A stretch of 64,000 nucleotides of DNA, from positions 370,436-434,435 of the forward strand of contig SCFE01000104.1 in the NCBI GenBank assembly GCA_004352715.1, given 5' to 3'. A model generated the notes under the pieces. The model saw only the letters and a program-made list of their open reading frames with translations, was not told where the DNA came from and did no database searches. A program made the translations under genes and the position numbers. The DNA comes from Hofstenia miamia. Taxonomy: Eukaryota; Xenacoelomorpha; Acoela. This document shows positions 1 through 11,755 of this stretch, one piece after another (the stretch's first letter is position 1; each line of letters starts with the position of its first letter).

Positions 1-806
1 TACATGGCCAATTACATAATAATCAATACTTCTGTTGATATTTTCGATAAACCTTATGCATTTAAAAACCAACTTATCAGATTCATGGAATTTCATGTTA
101 AGGAGTATTTCACCACTGATAATGTTTGCTCCTGGTTTTTATCTTGTTTCTGCAATAATTGCAGAATAATAAGAACTTTTTATAAATAACTTATTTTTGT
201 TAAATTTATAGATCGTTATATTAATAGCGAATAGAAGACATTTAGTAGTAGTAGTAGTAGTATATATATATACACATATGGTATTGTATAAGATGCTTAC
301 CAGATGTACATTAAAATGTTTTACAGCATAATTTGACAAAATATGAGTGATATACAATGTTTTATTGCTTATTGGGGTGCGCTGAACTTGTGAATAGTTT
401 ACAATTGATATTTTGAAATTTATTTTCAATAAGTGTGGCTTTATTATAGTCTTGCGGGACCAGTGCCGGTCTTGTCCTGCTAAATTTTAATGAATGTATT
501 AGTTTGTTCAGTTTCACTCTAGGCGTAATTAAAACTTCACGACACCCTTTTGGACTCGTGGATCTTTCCAAAAATAAAAGTTTTATTTGCACTTTCAACT
601 GCGTCCAGGACGTCGCAAGGGCTATAAGTCAGAAGCTGAAACATCACGACTGTGACTGGCTACAAGGCTGCTTCTAAGCCTCGATTTGGGTCTACACTAA
701 AGACCGAGATCGAAAAAATTAATATTGTCTTATGATTTTTCTTTTTCTTCTTTTAGAACACATAGTTCTACAACAAATAAACTTATATATTATTATTTAG
801 TTAATT
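1..806. other. AT-rich stretch without a recognised gene
   Basis: No family is recognised. A short (TAG)n/(TA)n microsatellite lies at about 243-276. On the minus strand a 78-codon open frame (362-598) runs through sequence with more C+G than its surroundings, and a CpG-containing patch lies at 600-715. This could be part of an untranslated region or a transposon terminus, but no domain or terminal repeat was found. Confidence 0.4.
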
Positions 807-1806
807 NNNNNNNNNNNNNNNNNNNNNNNNNNNNNNNNNNNNNNNNNNNNNNNNNNNNNNNNNNNNNNNNNNNNNNNNNNNNNNNNNNNNNNNNNNNNNN
901 NNNNNNNNNNNNNNNNNNNNNNNNNNNNNNNNNNNNNNNNNNNNNNNNNNNNNNNNNNNNNNNNNNNNNNNNNNNNNNNNNNNNNNNNNNNNNNNNNNNN
1001 NNNNNNNNNNNNNNNNNNNNNNNNNNNNNNNNNNNNNNNNNNNNNNNNNNNNNNNNNNNNNNNNNNNNNNNNNNNNNNNNNNNNNNNNNNNNNNNNNNNN
1101 NNNNNNNNNNNNNNNNNNNNNNNNNNNNNNNNNNNNNNNNNNNNNNNNNNNNNNNNNNNNNNNNNNNNNNNNNNNNNNNNNNNNNNNNNNNNNNNNNNNN
1201 NNNNNNNNNNNNNNNNNNNNNNNNNNNNNNNNNNNNNNNNNNNNNNNNNNNNNNNNNNNNNNNNNNNNNNNNNNNNNNNNNNNNNNNNNNNNNNNNNNNN
1301 NNNNNNNNNNNNNNNNNNNNNNNNNNNNNNNNNNNNNNNNNNNNNNNNNNNNNNNNNNNNNNNNNNNNNNNNNNNNNNNNNNNNNNNNNNNNNNNNNNNN
1401 NNNNNNNNNNNNNNNNNNNNNNNNNNNNNNNNNNNNNNNNNNNNNNNNNNNNNNNNNNNNNNNNNNNNNNNNNNNNNNNNNNNNNNNNNNNNNNNNNNNN
1501 NNNNNNNNNNNNNNNNNNNNNNNNNNNNNNNNNNNNNNNNNNNNNNNNNNNNNNNNNNNNNNNNNNNNNNNNNNNNNNNNNNNNNNNNNNNNNNNNNNNN
1601 NNNNNNNNNNNNNNNNNNNNNNNNNNNNNNNNNNNNNNNNNNNNNNNNNNNNNNNNNNNNNNNNNNNNNNNNNNNNNNNNNNNNNNNNNNNNNNNNNNNN
1701 NNNNNNNNNNNNNNNNNNNNNNNNNNNNNNNNNNNNNNNNNNNNNNNNNNNNNNNNNNNNNNNNNNNNNNNNNNNNNNNNNNNNNNNNNNNNNNNNNNNN
1801 NNNNNN
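807..1806. other. Assembly gap (1000 N)
   Basis: Exactly 1000 N, which suggests a gap of default size rather than a measured one. Long open frames spanning it are artefacts. Confidence 0.99.
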
Positions 1807-2261
1807 AAATTGAATATGAATCGAATCTAGTATATTGAAGCTATTATGCTGTTTAAACTCTAGTATTTTCACAATATATTTTTAATAATATTCTAACCAA
1901 TATGAACAGTATAACTTTCAACAAAATTTCAGACCTGCGTTTGTAAGTTCAATTTATAGGTCTCAGGAAGCTACAATTTAACTCGTATGAATGAGATGAT
2001 TAATGCACTACGCTTGGCAAATGCTCCTTTCTCAGAACCTACCTTTGGAAATTTTAATATTTCTTCATGGGTTTCGTATTATTAAATTTAAACAAAAAAT
2101 GTTGTATAAAAATGTACTACTAAAGGCAATTTCAAAATCAAGCAGGAAGCCACAGTTTTTGCTCATTAACAATGCCGGAAAGACAATAAGCCCACATGCT
2201 AAGCTGCTATAATAGTCTACCTTTGGAAATTCGAATTTTCTCCTAGAGGCATTTCTAGGAA
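1807..2261. other. AT-rich stretch, nothing recognised
   Basis: No coding similarity is seen. The 15-mer CTACCTTTGGAAATT occurs twice, about 180 bp apart (near 2038 and 2218), without further homology around it. A 69-codon open frame here has no recognisable motif. Confidence 0.4.
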
Positions 2262-2516
2262 TTATTTACATGTATTAAGATAGGCATAATTTTTCGCCAT
2301 CTTGCGGTTGAATTGTATTTTAGATTTCATTCTCGAGTGCACTAATTTCTCCATATGATTAGATGTGGGAAGATTGGTTCTCGAGATAGCTTTTCTCCAT
2401 GCTTCCTTTTCTTCGTTCTTAATAGGAAATCTGAACACTTTTTCTTTATTTTCTTCATTACTATTTCCATTGCACTTTGGAACACAGCACCTTCTTACCA
2501 TTGTTTTTAATTGCAA
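2262..2516 (-). pseudogene. THAP zinc-finger domain fragment (degenerate)
   Basis: THAP domains are about 90-residue C2CH zinc fingers that bind DNA. They occur in host transcription factors and in P-element-type transposases. This 84-residue minus-strand frame begins near its N terminus with MVRRCCVPKCNGN, giving the first Cys pair, then has the typical VFRFP segment and the invariant Trp of EAWRKAI. The second pair (Cys-x2-His) should follow 35-53 residues later. At the expected spacing (44 residues) the sequence reads HSRM, so both ligands are substituted. The likely start is the second Met (about 2501), which has an A at -3. No downstream transposase or host exon is recognisable, so this is either a decayed THAP transposon or gene fragment, or an exon whose end is mis-assembled. 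Confidence 0.65.
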
Positions 2517-3507
2517 TATAAATCACGAAAAATGAAAAACGCGTATGTATTATCAACTGTGTTTCCCACCAAGGGCTTAGTCCTATTTATCTAGAGTATC
2601 CTTAGTTATAATAATAAAACAATAAACTCACTTCATAATTGAACATAAATTTAATTTTCAACAATCTTATCGTTCGCCTCCAGTCGATGCCTCCAGTCGC
2701 ACATTGCAGAGGCTTGTAGTGAAGTACGCCATGATTCATATATAATAATTTGGTAAAATAAATTTATAGCTTTGTATTCCGTTATTCTATTAGTTTGTAA
2801 ACGAAATATACTCTTTTAAGCGTTAATTAATATTTTGATAATTTAATAATAAAAAGACAAAATAATTTTTCGGAGAAAACCAAAAACTGGTTTATGCAAA
2901 AACTCTCAATTTCTAATATTTAATAAACATATGTGGTAAACCCCACATGCGTGCAGTTTAAGACAAGACAAAAATGTAATTTATTCTACACTTTGCTTAT
3001 AATGACCATATTTATCGCACTATTGAATTTGTCTATAGTGTTAGTTTATCACCATTGTTGGGATGGGAATGCTGTAGGAAACAAACGCAATGTGTATTTG
3101 CACATTATGAATTTCACATGGTAGTATCTAAATTAATGGTTAATAAACAAGTCATTATTAAAAACGAGATGACATCCGCAATCAAAAACGCAAGACAATT
3201 AAACATTTAAACAAATTCAATTAAAAATGTGTATTAAAAAACAAACGACTTTTCTATTTATGATAAAGTATATAATTAATTTAACATCGGACTGCAAATT
3301 CGCTGCAATTCATTAAAATAAATAAAATTGATTACGTTTTAAAAGAAATATCTGTAAAACTAAGTAGAGATAATATTGCAAAAAAAGCGTTAAGAATCAA
3401 GACAATATCTAAGATATAATTATAAAAATAGCTTACCAAAAATTTGAAATCTTTCAGGGTAGTTCTTTCATCAATGTGAAATTCCATTAATCCGCTCTAT
3501 GTATAAA
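2517..3507. other. AT-rich intergenic DNA
   Basis: About 1 kb with stop codons in all frames. No terminal repeat, RNA gene or coding motif is seen. A small CpG-bearing patch lies at 2668-2705, just upstream of the THAP fragment on its strand, and could be regulatory, but there is no direct support. Confidence 0.4.
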
Positions 3508-4506
3508 CCCTAGTAAATACGTTTGGAAAATTTGGCAAATATTTGCCAAATATTTGGAAAAAAAATGCATAATTTTTGTAAATGGCAATATTTCAAATAT
3601 TTGGCAAATATTTGCCAAATAATTGCTAAATTTTCCAAATTTGTACAATTTGTACATTCATTAATTTAAAGCTTATTTGAATAAATAAACGTGTACATAA
3701 TATATAATAAACTATTTCAAACATTTTTGAAACCAATATAAGGAAAATTTCAATTTTTCATTGACTACTGTTATAAATAATTAAAGTATTTATATATACA
3801 AGAATAATTTATGCAACATTTAAATACTCCATTAGTACTAGTTATGGACTAGTGTTATAACCTGTATTCTTTTAGTTTTTTATATTCATACCAGAAATAA
3901 TTTTTAAATCTAACATACTTATAAATGCTTAAGTTATAATTCATAACTGCCAAAATTTTGAGCAAAATGTTACAGAATATAAACAATATTAATTGGAAAA
4001 TTTTCAATTTTGCATATGTTAAGAATTATGATGTTGACTTGCATGCCAATGCATTAATGCATTTGGTTGGCAGTTGATTGCTGTAGTTTAGACTATGATT
4101 AGTCTGTATTGGATGTATATGTCTTTTGTATACATCTTAATATATACTGTGAAGGAAGTTTAATGAACTGCTGTTATAAATAATTAAAGCTGATGAAAGT
4201 TTAATGCTTTTCATAAATGTATGAGTGTAATTGTTTAATATATTTCATAAATTCTACAAAAATTACTTAGCACAAAACTTGGAAAGTTTGTCAAATATTT
4301 GGTAACATTTGCCAAATATTTGGCAAATTCTTGGAAAGTTTGATAATTATTTGGAAAATTTGCCAAATATTTGGAAAATATTTGGAAAGTCTGCATAAAA
4401 TTTGGAAAATTTACCAAATATTTGGAATTGATTTGCAAATCCTTTCCAAATATTTGGCAATAATTTGGCAATTTTTTGCCAAATTTTCCAAATTTATTTA
4501 CTAGGG
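3508..4506. mobile_element. Foldback/MITE-like element with long inverted termini
   Basis: The left end (from 3508) begins CCCTAGTAAATA and continues as TTTGGAAAATTTGGCAAA. The right end (to 4506) is its inverse complement with few mismatches. Both ends consist of short reiterated, partly palindromic units such as TTTGGCAAATA and TTTGCCAAATA, spread over about 130 bp on the left (3520-3652) and 240 bp on the right (4268-4500). The interior is AT-rich and non-coding. No clear target-site duplication is visible (AAA precedes and AAG follows), so the superfamily is open. The inverted termini show directly that this is a discrete unit; mobility is inferred. Confidence 0.65.
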
Positions 4507-5884
4507 AAGTTGCATGCTTTCATAGACAATGTCAATATTACGTGGTTTTATCTATTTCTATTGTTCAGATGTCCAAAATGTATCCAATCGTAAAGATTGT
4601 TATCTACCAAACATGAAATCCCTTTACAATTATAACAATTAAATAACACTTTCAAATCATATAAAACTAGAATTTTTCACAAGTTGGATTATTACTATCG
4701 TAAATTGGTTATTAATACATAACAGTTAAAAATAACAAATACCTTATTTTATTTTACATTTTAAAAAATTGTTTATACTTAAATTTCATCGGTGTCTTTG
4801 ATATTAAGAGTTAAATAAATACTGCTAATATCATTGAAATGAATGAACTCACCATTTGATGGAGGAAGCAAATTGTAATTCTGTCGATGAATGACTTTGA
4901 AGTTGGTTTATAAATTATATGAGTTTTTTCATAATTGATGAATGGATGATAATTTACACTATATACTATGAATAAGGGTATTTATCCAATAACGGGATGC
5001 TACCACTCTGATAATGCTGACAAGTTACTATATGTAAAGAACAGTCTAATTATTTTTGATGATTTATAGACTTTTACATGGGTTTTCCACTTTATACATT
5101 TTTTTCAATTTATATGGTTTGTCACTTTGAACAAAATGAAAATTTCATGACGGTATTAGCATAAACCTTCAAGAACGTGTAAGAAAAACGCACATACATA
5201 TAAATACGGCTAATCTTTGTTGTAAATTCAGATTTTATTTTCGTATTTTAAAGAATGAATGGTTTTGTTATTTAATATCGCATATAAATATATATTGAAA
5301 ATTTTCAATTTTGCATATGTTAAGAATTATGATGTTGACTTGCATGCCAATGCATTAATGCATTTGGTTGGCAGTTGATTGCTGTAGTTTAGACTATGAT
5401 TAGTCNTAGCATAAACCTTCAAGAACGTGTAAGAAAAATGCACATACATATAAATACGGCTAATCTTTGTTGTAAATTCAGATTTTATTTTCGTATTTTA
5501 AAGAATGAATGGTTTTGTTATTTAATATCGCATATAAATATATATTTTAAGACATTCTACAAATCAATGATGTGTTAAAGTACTTGCAGTTGTATAATAG
5601 TTTATGAATTTTAAAATAAAAACTTTATAGTTATTGAGAAGCGTTAACATTTACAGTTAGCATCACATAATATTCCATCCCAACAGAAGACAGATGATGG
5701 CCTCTTTATAAATGGAAATCTCGGTTTAATCATTGTAACAGTCGTAGCAATGAGTAGTAATATTATGCTGAGAAGCATCAAATGCCCGTTTTTGACAATG
5801 CATCTTGGTTCTTCGAAATTTTATCAATAGGTATGTTGCTGGAGTTAACTTAATTTCGAAATTTCACACTCACTGTACCTCATA
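4507..5884. other. AT-rich intergenic DNA with a contig-join artefact
   Basis: No gene is seen. The segment 5297-5404 repeats 3997-4108 of the foldback interior. After a single N at 5405 the sequence restarts with a copy of 5157-5296 (now 5406-5545). The pattern fits short unmerged contigs joined end to end. From 4694 on, the sequence is repeated again at 7255 onward. Confidence 0.6.
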
Positions 5885-5886
5885 TA

Positions 5887-6441
5887 CAGGGTGTAACAAA
5901 AGTAACCAGACGCTTCATTTTACGAGAAATCTAACTATTCATAAAATTAAAAAACGAATAATTTATAGTAGAATGTACAGTCTAGTGAATCTAAATCAAC
6001 TTACTGAGGTTATAATGTCCAAAACGATGAATCATAAAAGAAGAAAGTGTTCATAGCAAATGTTCAAAATGATTACCATCATGTTCAATGCATTTGTTAA
6101 TTGGGTCAAGAACAGACCGGCACACCTTGTTCACCAAATCTAATGGTATGGCATGAATTTCTTCGAATAGCATTCTTCAGATCGTCCATAGTGCGTGGGT
6201 TTCTGCCATAAACTTTGTTCTTTAGTAAGTTTCAAAGTTTCACAGAAAAAAGTCGGGTACGGTGAGGTCCGGAGACCGTGCAGACCAATCGATGGGGCCT
6301 CTGCGACCCATCTACATGTTGGGAAAGTGGTTGTCCAACCACTCTCGCAAAAAAGCGAATAATGGGGCTGAGCTTCATCTTGCTGAACTACAGTTTTTTG
6401 CTTTCATTTTGGAAGCGTCTGGTTACTTTTGTTACACCCTG
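5887..6441 (-). mobile_element. Internally deleted IS630-like transposon with TIRs
   Basis: Perfect inverted termini start CAGGGTGTAACAAAAGTAAC and extend about 30 bp through CAGACGCTTC. They are flanked by TA on both sides (5885-5886 and 6442-6443), as expected for the IS630/Tc1/mariner superfamily. Read on the minus strand, sequence just inside the right end encodes the C-terminal half of a DDE transposase: a QQDEAQPHYS-like second-Asp segment, a FP..RW-type loop, the SPDLT..DFFLW-like block in shifted frames, and a tail resembling LVNKVCRSVLDPINKCIEHDG. The first catalytic Asp and the whole N-terminal DNA-binding region are missing, so the 555-bp unit is a deletion derivative needing a transposase in trans. 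At least two frameshifts and several stops break what remains. Confidence 0.8.
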
Positions 6442-6443
6442 TA

Positions 6444-7253
6444 TGCCATTTTAAGTGACGGCGTGCCATCATTCGGTAGAAAATGTTTTCAATACCAAAA
6501 ATTTGCATGGAAACTTTTTACATTCACAGGTATTGCTTTACTATCTACTCCTTTTCCACCTCTACGCAATATTTTTCCTGATGAGCCCAATATTACTTAT
6601 CTTGATGACTTCGTTCAAAGACTATCAGAGCCAGATTTTAGAAGTGCTGGCACCTACAGTGATTAGGGTATGTTGCATTTAGCTCTTCTTGCCGCTTGAG
6701 AAATTTGTCTACATCAATTGGTACAACAGCGAATGGATTGGTCGTGAATTGATCAAAGAAAAGGCCAATGAATGAGCAATGATAGCTATAAGGATATATT
6801 ATTACATTTACTGCATTGCTAAATACCGTAAGCTACTCAATTATTGGCTTCGGACTTAATTGGTATAAGCATTCAGATGATTGGTGCAATAGTGTGACCA
6901 TTAATTCAATTTTTGGTACCGGTATATATTTGGATTAGACATTATAGGCCTATTATCAACAATTTTCTTAAAAATTGAAAGAAAAAAAAATTGCAAAAAG
7001 GCCATTGTGTTTCTTATAAAAATTTTGGAAATCGCTCTGCAAGATGTCCTTGCAGAAACTTATGATTTTTATATTCTTTGCATCAGGCTTTCAATTGCTG
7101 AACTCCAAAGCAGACATCCTATTATCTAAATATTGGGTAGGAATGGAAAAAGTTGTTGGAATTTGGTCCGGCAGGAATTTTGTCAGAGATATTATCTGTT
7201 GTCCTAAGACGACTATTCAATACATTTATAATTAACAGCAATTGGAGATTCCT
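6444..7253. other. Flank of the IS630-like element; no firm gene
   Basis: A plus-strand frame stays open from inside the transposon to 6666. Its last 70 or so codons (after 6444) look moderately protein-like (GVPSFGRKCFQYQKFAWKL, then NITYLDDF) but match nothing I know. The remainder to 7253 is AT-rich with no recognisable feature. Confidence 0.35.
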
Positions 7254-7254
7254 N

Positions 7255-9095
7255 ACTATCGTAAATTGGTTATTAATACATAACAGTTAAAAATAACAAA
7301 TACCTTATTTTATTTTACATTTTAAAAAATTGTTTATACTTAAATTTCATCGGTGTCTTTGATATTAAGAGTTAAATAAATACTGCTAATATCATTGAAA
7401 TGAATGAACTCACCATTTGATGGAGGAAGCAAATTGTAATTCTGTCGATGAATGACTTTGAAGTTGGTTTATAAATTATATGAGTCTTTTCATAATTGAT
7501 GAATGGATGATAATTTACACTATATACTATGAATAAGGGTATTTATCCAATAACGGGATGCTACCACTCTGATAATGCTGACAAGTTACTATATGTAAAG
7601 AACAGTCTAATTATTTTTGATGATTTATAGACTTTTACATGGGTTTTCCACTTTATACATTTTTTTCAATTTATATGGTTTGTCACTTTGAACAAAATGA
7701 AAATTTCATGACGGTATTAGCATAAACCTTCAAGAACGTGTAAGAAAAATGCACATACATATAAATACGGCTAATCTTTGTTGTAAATTCAGATTTTATT
7801 TTCGTATTTTAAAGAATGAATGGTTTTGTTATTTAATATCGCATATAAATATATATTTTAAGACATTCTACAAATCAATGATGTGTTAAAGTACTTGCAG
7901 TTGTATAATAGTTTATGAATTTTAAAATAAAAACTTTATAGTTATTGAGAAGCGTTAACATTTACAGTTAGCATCACATAATATTNNNNNNNNNNNNNNN
8001 NNNNNNNNNNNNNNNNNNNNNNNNNNNNNNNNNNNNNNNNNNNNNNNNNNNNNNNNNNNNNNNNNNNNNNNNNNNNNNNNNNNNNNNNNNNNNNNNNNNN
8101 NNNNNNNNNNNNNNNNNNNNNNNNNNNNNNNNNNNNNNNNNNNNNNNNNNNNNNNNNNNNNNNNNNNNNNGGTTGTCCAACCACTCTCGCAAAAAAGCGA
8201 ATAATGGGGCTGAGCTTCATCTTGCTGAACTACAGTTTTTTGCTTTCATTTTGGAAGCGTCTGGTTACTTTTGTTACACCCTGTATGCCATTTTAAGTGA
8301 CGGCGTGCCATCATTCGGTAGAAAATGTTTTCAATACCAAAAATTTGCATGGAAACTTTTTACATTCACAGGTATTGCTTTACTATCTACTCCTTTTCCA
8401 CCTCTACGCAATATTTTTCCTGATGAGCCCAATATTACTTATCTTGATGACTTCGTTCAAAGACTATCAGAGCCAGATTTTAGAAGTGCTGGCACCTACA
8501 GTGATTAGGGTATGTTGCATTTAGCTCTTCTTGCCGCTTGAGAAATTTGTCTACATCAATTGGTACAACAGCGAATGGATTGGTCGTGAATTGATCAAAG
8601 AAAAGGCCAATGAATGAGCAATGATAGCTATAAGGATATATTATTACATTTACTGCATTGCTAAATACCGTAAGCTACTCAATTATTGGCTTCGGACTTA
8701 ATTGGTATAAGCATTCAGATGATTGGTGCAATAGTGTGACCATTAATTCAATTTTTGGTACCGGTATATATTTGGATTAGACATTATAGGCCTATTATCA
8801 ACAATTTTCTTAAAAATTGAAAGAAAAAAAAATTGCAAAAAGGCCATTGTGTTTCTTATAAAAATTTTGGAAATCGCTCTGCAAGATGTCCTTGCAGAAA
8901 CTTATGATTTTTATATTCTTTGCATCAGGCTTTCAATTGCTGAACTCCAAAGCAGACATCCTATTATCTAAATATTGGGTAGGAATGGAAAAAGTTGTTG
9001 GAATTTGGTCCGGCAGGAATTTTGTCAGAGATATTATCTGTTGTCCTAAGACGACTATTCAATACATTTATAATTAACAGCAATTGGAGATTCCT
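7255..9095 (+). repeat. 2.5-kb duplicated block, copy 2 (with gap)
   Basis: Second version of 4694-7253. The gap at 7986-8170 (185 N) replaces about 655 bp of the first copy, because the coordinate offset drops from 2312 to 1842 across it. The left part of the IS630-like element falls in the gap; its right part is at 8171-8283. Open frames in this copy duplicate those of copy 1 and should not be counted twice. Confidence 0.85.
7986..8170. other. Assembly gap (185 N)
   Basis: Run of N inside the second copy of the duplicated block. Confidence 0.99.
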
Positions 9096-11257
9096 TCTTC
9101 TAGCTTCTCTAGGAAATTTACTGCCGTTAATTTTATACTTACAAATGCTACAATTTTTTGATATTTCGCGAAATCAATATTTGTATGCCCCAGTTTCAAT
9201 GCTTAAGAATGTGAATCAGAATTTGTATATAGTAAAGCCCGATTGTATGTAGCGCACAGTATTTAGAATTCTTTAACATGAATTTCTTCGGGTTACTGTC
9301 AGCTATATGGTTAATGCCTCGAAATATATTGCAGGGCCAAAAATAAAGAGAAAGCACCAATTACTCAGCACTGTTAGCCTTTAATGTGTATCACTGCAAT
9401 TTTTGATTATTTTCTATTCAATACATCTACTAATTTTTTACTACATGCTGTGCTAGATACAATAGAAGAGTATTTAATTTTCTAAGATAACGTCAATCAT
9501 AGCATATTATATTTTTTTCTAAATTGCTGACTTACATTAAGCATTTGCAGACTCCTACCACTAATTTAAATGCGGAATTAAAAAAGTTAAATTTTTTACA
9601 CACATGCGCACAGTGACTAAATCTGACTTGTGAGTTCCATGTAAAGCAGACCTATCACTTCAACAAATCATGGTTTTTGTGTAACACCTTCATAAACGAA
9701 CATCATCTAATAATAATTGCCAATGGATTTCATAGACTCTTTAACCTGTTACAAAATGTGAGGCTGCAACAATTCCATGGTCATTCAATATTATTGAATA
9801 TGCTCTGATAATGCTCTTTAAAATTGCGTCTATAAATTGGATTTAAAAAATGGGGCGATTTTGGGAATATACTGTTTTCATACACTTTAGTTTCATAAAA
9901 TTTTTCTATTTTTTTTCAGAATAGCTTTGATACATGTTTTGTTATGCTTATTTTAATTTAACAAGTGATTAAAAAAAATCAAGTCTCTTAGAAACGGTTA
10001 TTTATTTTTTTACAAAAATTTTCGTAAAAAAACATATAAGATAGATGGCATACCATACAACTGATTGGCTCGAGAGGCCAGTTGAGGATAATAGGATGCA
10101 AAAAGATGGAAAAAATTTCTCCAATTAGTGTTACCTAATATCCTATCCCGAAATTATAGAAACTTCATCAGCAAATAAAATCAAGTTTTACAGAAATGAC
10201 ATCGATTATTCCTGTTGTGTTCCATAATGCTGGAACAACTTGCGTAATTTTTGTATTTGTGGCAATTATCGACTATTTTTGACGAATGCCCCAATACGAA
10301 GAAAGGGCAAATTAAGCGCCATCCATCCCAAAAACATTTCTAAAACTAAATTAGAAGAAATATCAGGAAAGCAGAATACCCGCAAACAGTACAAAAGATT
10401 TTGTCACTAAATTTTGTATACCTCTATTGGCCATTGTTAAAACATCATTCATTCGCAAATATAATTGTTATTGAATTTATGAAAATCGAAAATTATGAAA
10501 CTACTACATATATCCAAAATACCATAAGAAAACACTTAATTGTTAATCTTAAACGTTTTTCCACAGTTAGGAATAATTTTCTCAAAGACTATTAGCAAAT
10601 TTGAAAATCTTGGGAGGTGGCTAAGTCTATTGGGAGACATACTTTAGTACAATGTTGAAAAGATTAACACATTTTCTTTGCTTTGAAAATTTCGAATTTT
10701 TGAAAATGTTTTAAATTCTCTCCATTTCTAATGTTAATGTATTTATAAGGCTTTGAGCCCATGAAGGCATCAAAGAACTTTGACTTTTACTTGATATGTG
10801 CAAAGACATTCCAAACACATTGAAGCGTGCCGTGCTCAAAGTCAGAAGTCGCGGAACCGAGCCGAGTCGCGGATTTAGAACGAAAAATAAAGAAGAGACT
10901 CTCCTCTATCATGTGGTGCTTTCATATTGAGCATAGCTTTAATAGTTTTTGAAATTTGAGCGTTTAACAAATTTTTATAGGATCATAAAATTTCTTAAAA
11001 ATTCATTGGGCTGTTTAAGATTACACTTGAGTTCAACTTTTCAAAATTTTAATTTTCAACAAACTAAATTCCTAATTGTCATTTTTAGTTGAATAATATA
11101 TTCGCTAATATTTCAAATTGTGGTAATAGTAAAATTAAATAAATAGCTAGTATTTGAAATTTGGCAAAAAAGCATAATCACAAGTAATAGCTAAACATTT
11201 TCTATTCGTTATTTAGCAGTAATATATGCACCTATCAATCTTCGCTAAAGTACGTGG
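9096..11257. other. AT-rich intergenic DNA
   Basis: About 2.2 kb without a coding or RNA feature I can support. The only compositional exception is a CpG-rich patch at about 10825-10885 (TCGCGGAACCGAGCCGAGTC), which may be the edge of an unrecognised transposon. Open frames of 60-85 codons are AT-rich, low in information and without motifs. Confidence 0.4.
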
Positions 11258-11755
11258 TTAAGTCAATAAGTAACTTTCGGTCTACATGTGTGCCTGTATG
11301 CTTAAATATATTCTTGCGGTTATTTTTTATAATTTGAAAGTTAATGTGATTTTTGATTGGTTTACTGAAATATTTTTAATTACATGCATGCAAACATTTT
11401 TAGATAGCATAATTTTTCTTTCCACTATGAATGCATTTAAAAGCAATTGTTCAATGAAGGTTATGCCATTGTCATTTTTGACAAATGTGGTACTCTGCTC
11501 AACACTGCAGTTCCAACTGGACTACGCGTCAATGGTGGTTATTACCAAAGACGTGCTCATTTGACGATTACGTCTTAGTTTGATGAGAAATCGCAAGAAT
11601 CAACTCATTGTTTTCCATCACGAAAATGCTCCAGCACATCAATGCCTAATTGTGCAAGATTACTTGAATCAACAAGAGTGTGTCATCTTGCTTCATCCGC
11701 CATATTTTCCCGACCTTGCTCCTTGCGATTTCTTTCTCTTCCCNTATATATATAT

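Larger units (their letters stand above)
4694..7253 (+). repeat. 2.5-kb duplicated block, copy 1
   Basis: Bases from 4694 match those from 7255 almost without difference (rare changes, such as aagaaaaacg against aagaaaaatg). The block ends at the single N at 7254. The equivalent right edge in the other copy is 9095, where the sequence simply continues. A left contig ending inside the locus and a right contig beginning inside the same locus is what an unmerged overlap produces. A true recent tandem duplication cannot be excluded from sequence alone. Confidence 0.85.

Noticed and set aside
725-1872. Open frames of about 360 codons
   Set aside because: They consist of N-gap codons; only a few real codons exist at each edge. 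The same holds for frames across 14217-15216, 32265-32494, 45080-45274 and 7986-8170.
6262-6666. 134-codon plus-strand ORF (and its copy at 8173-8508)
   Set aside because: The first part is antisense to the IS630-like transposase and terminal repeat; the rest matches nothing. It is kept only as a note in the flanking entry.
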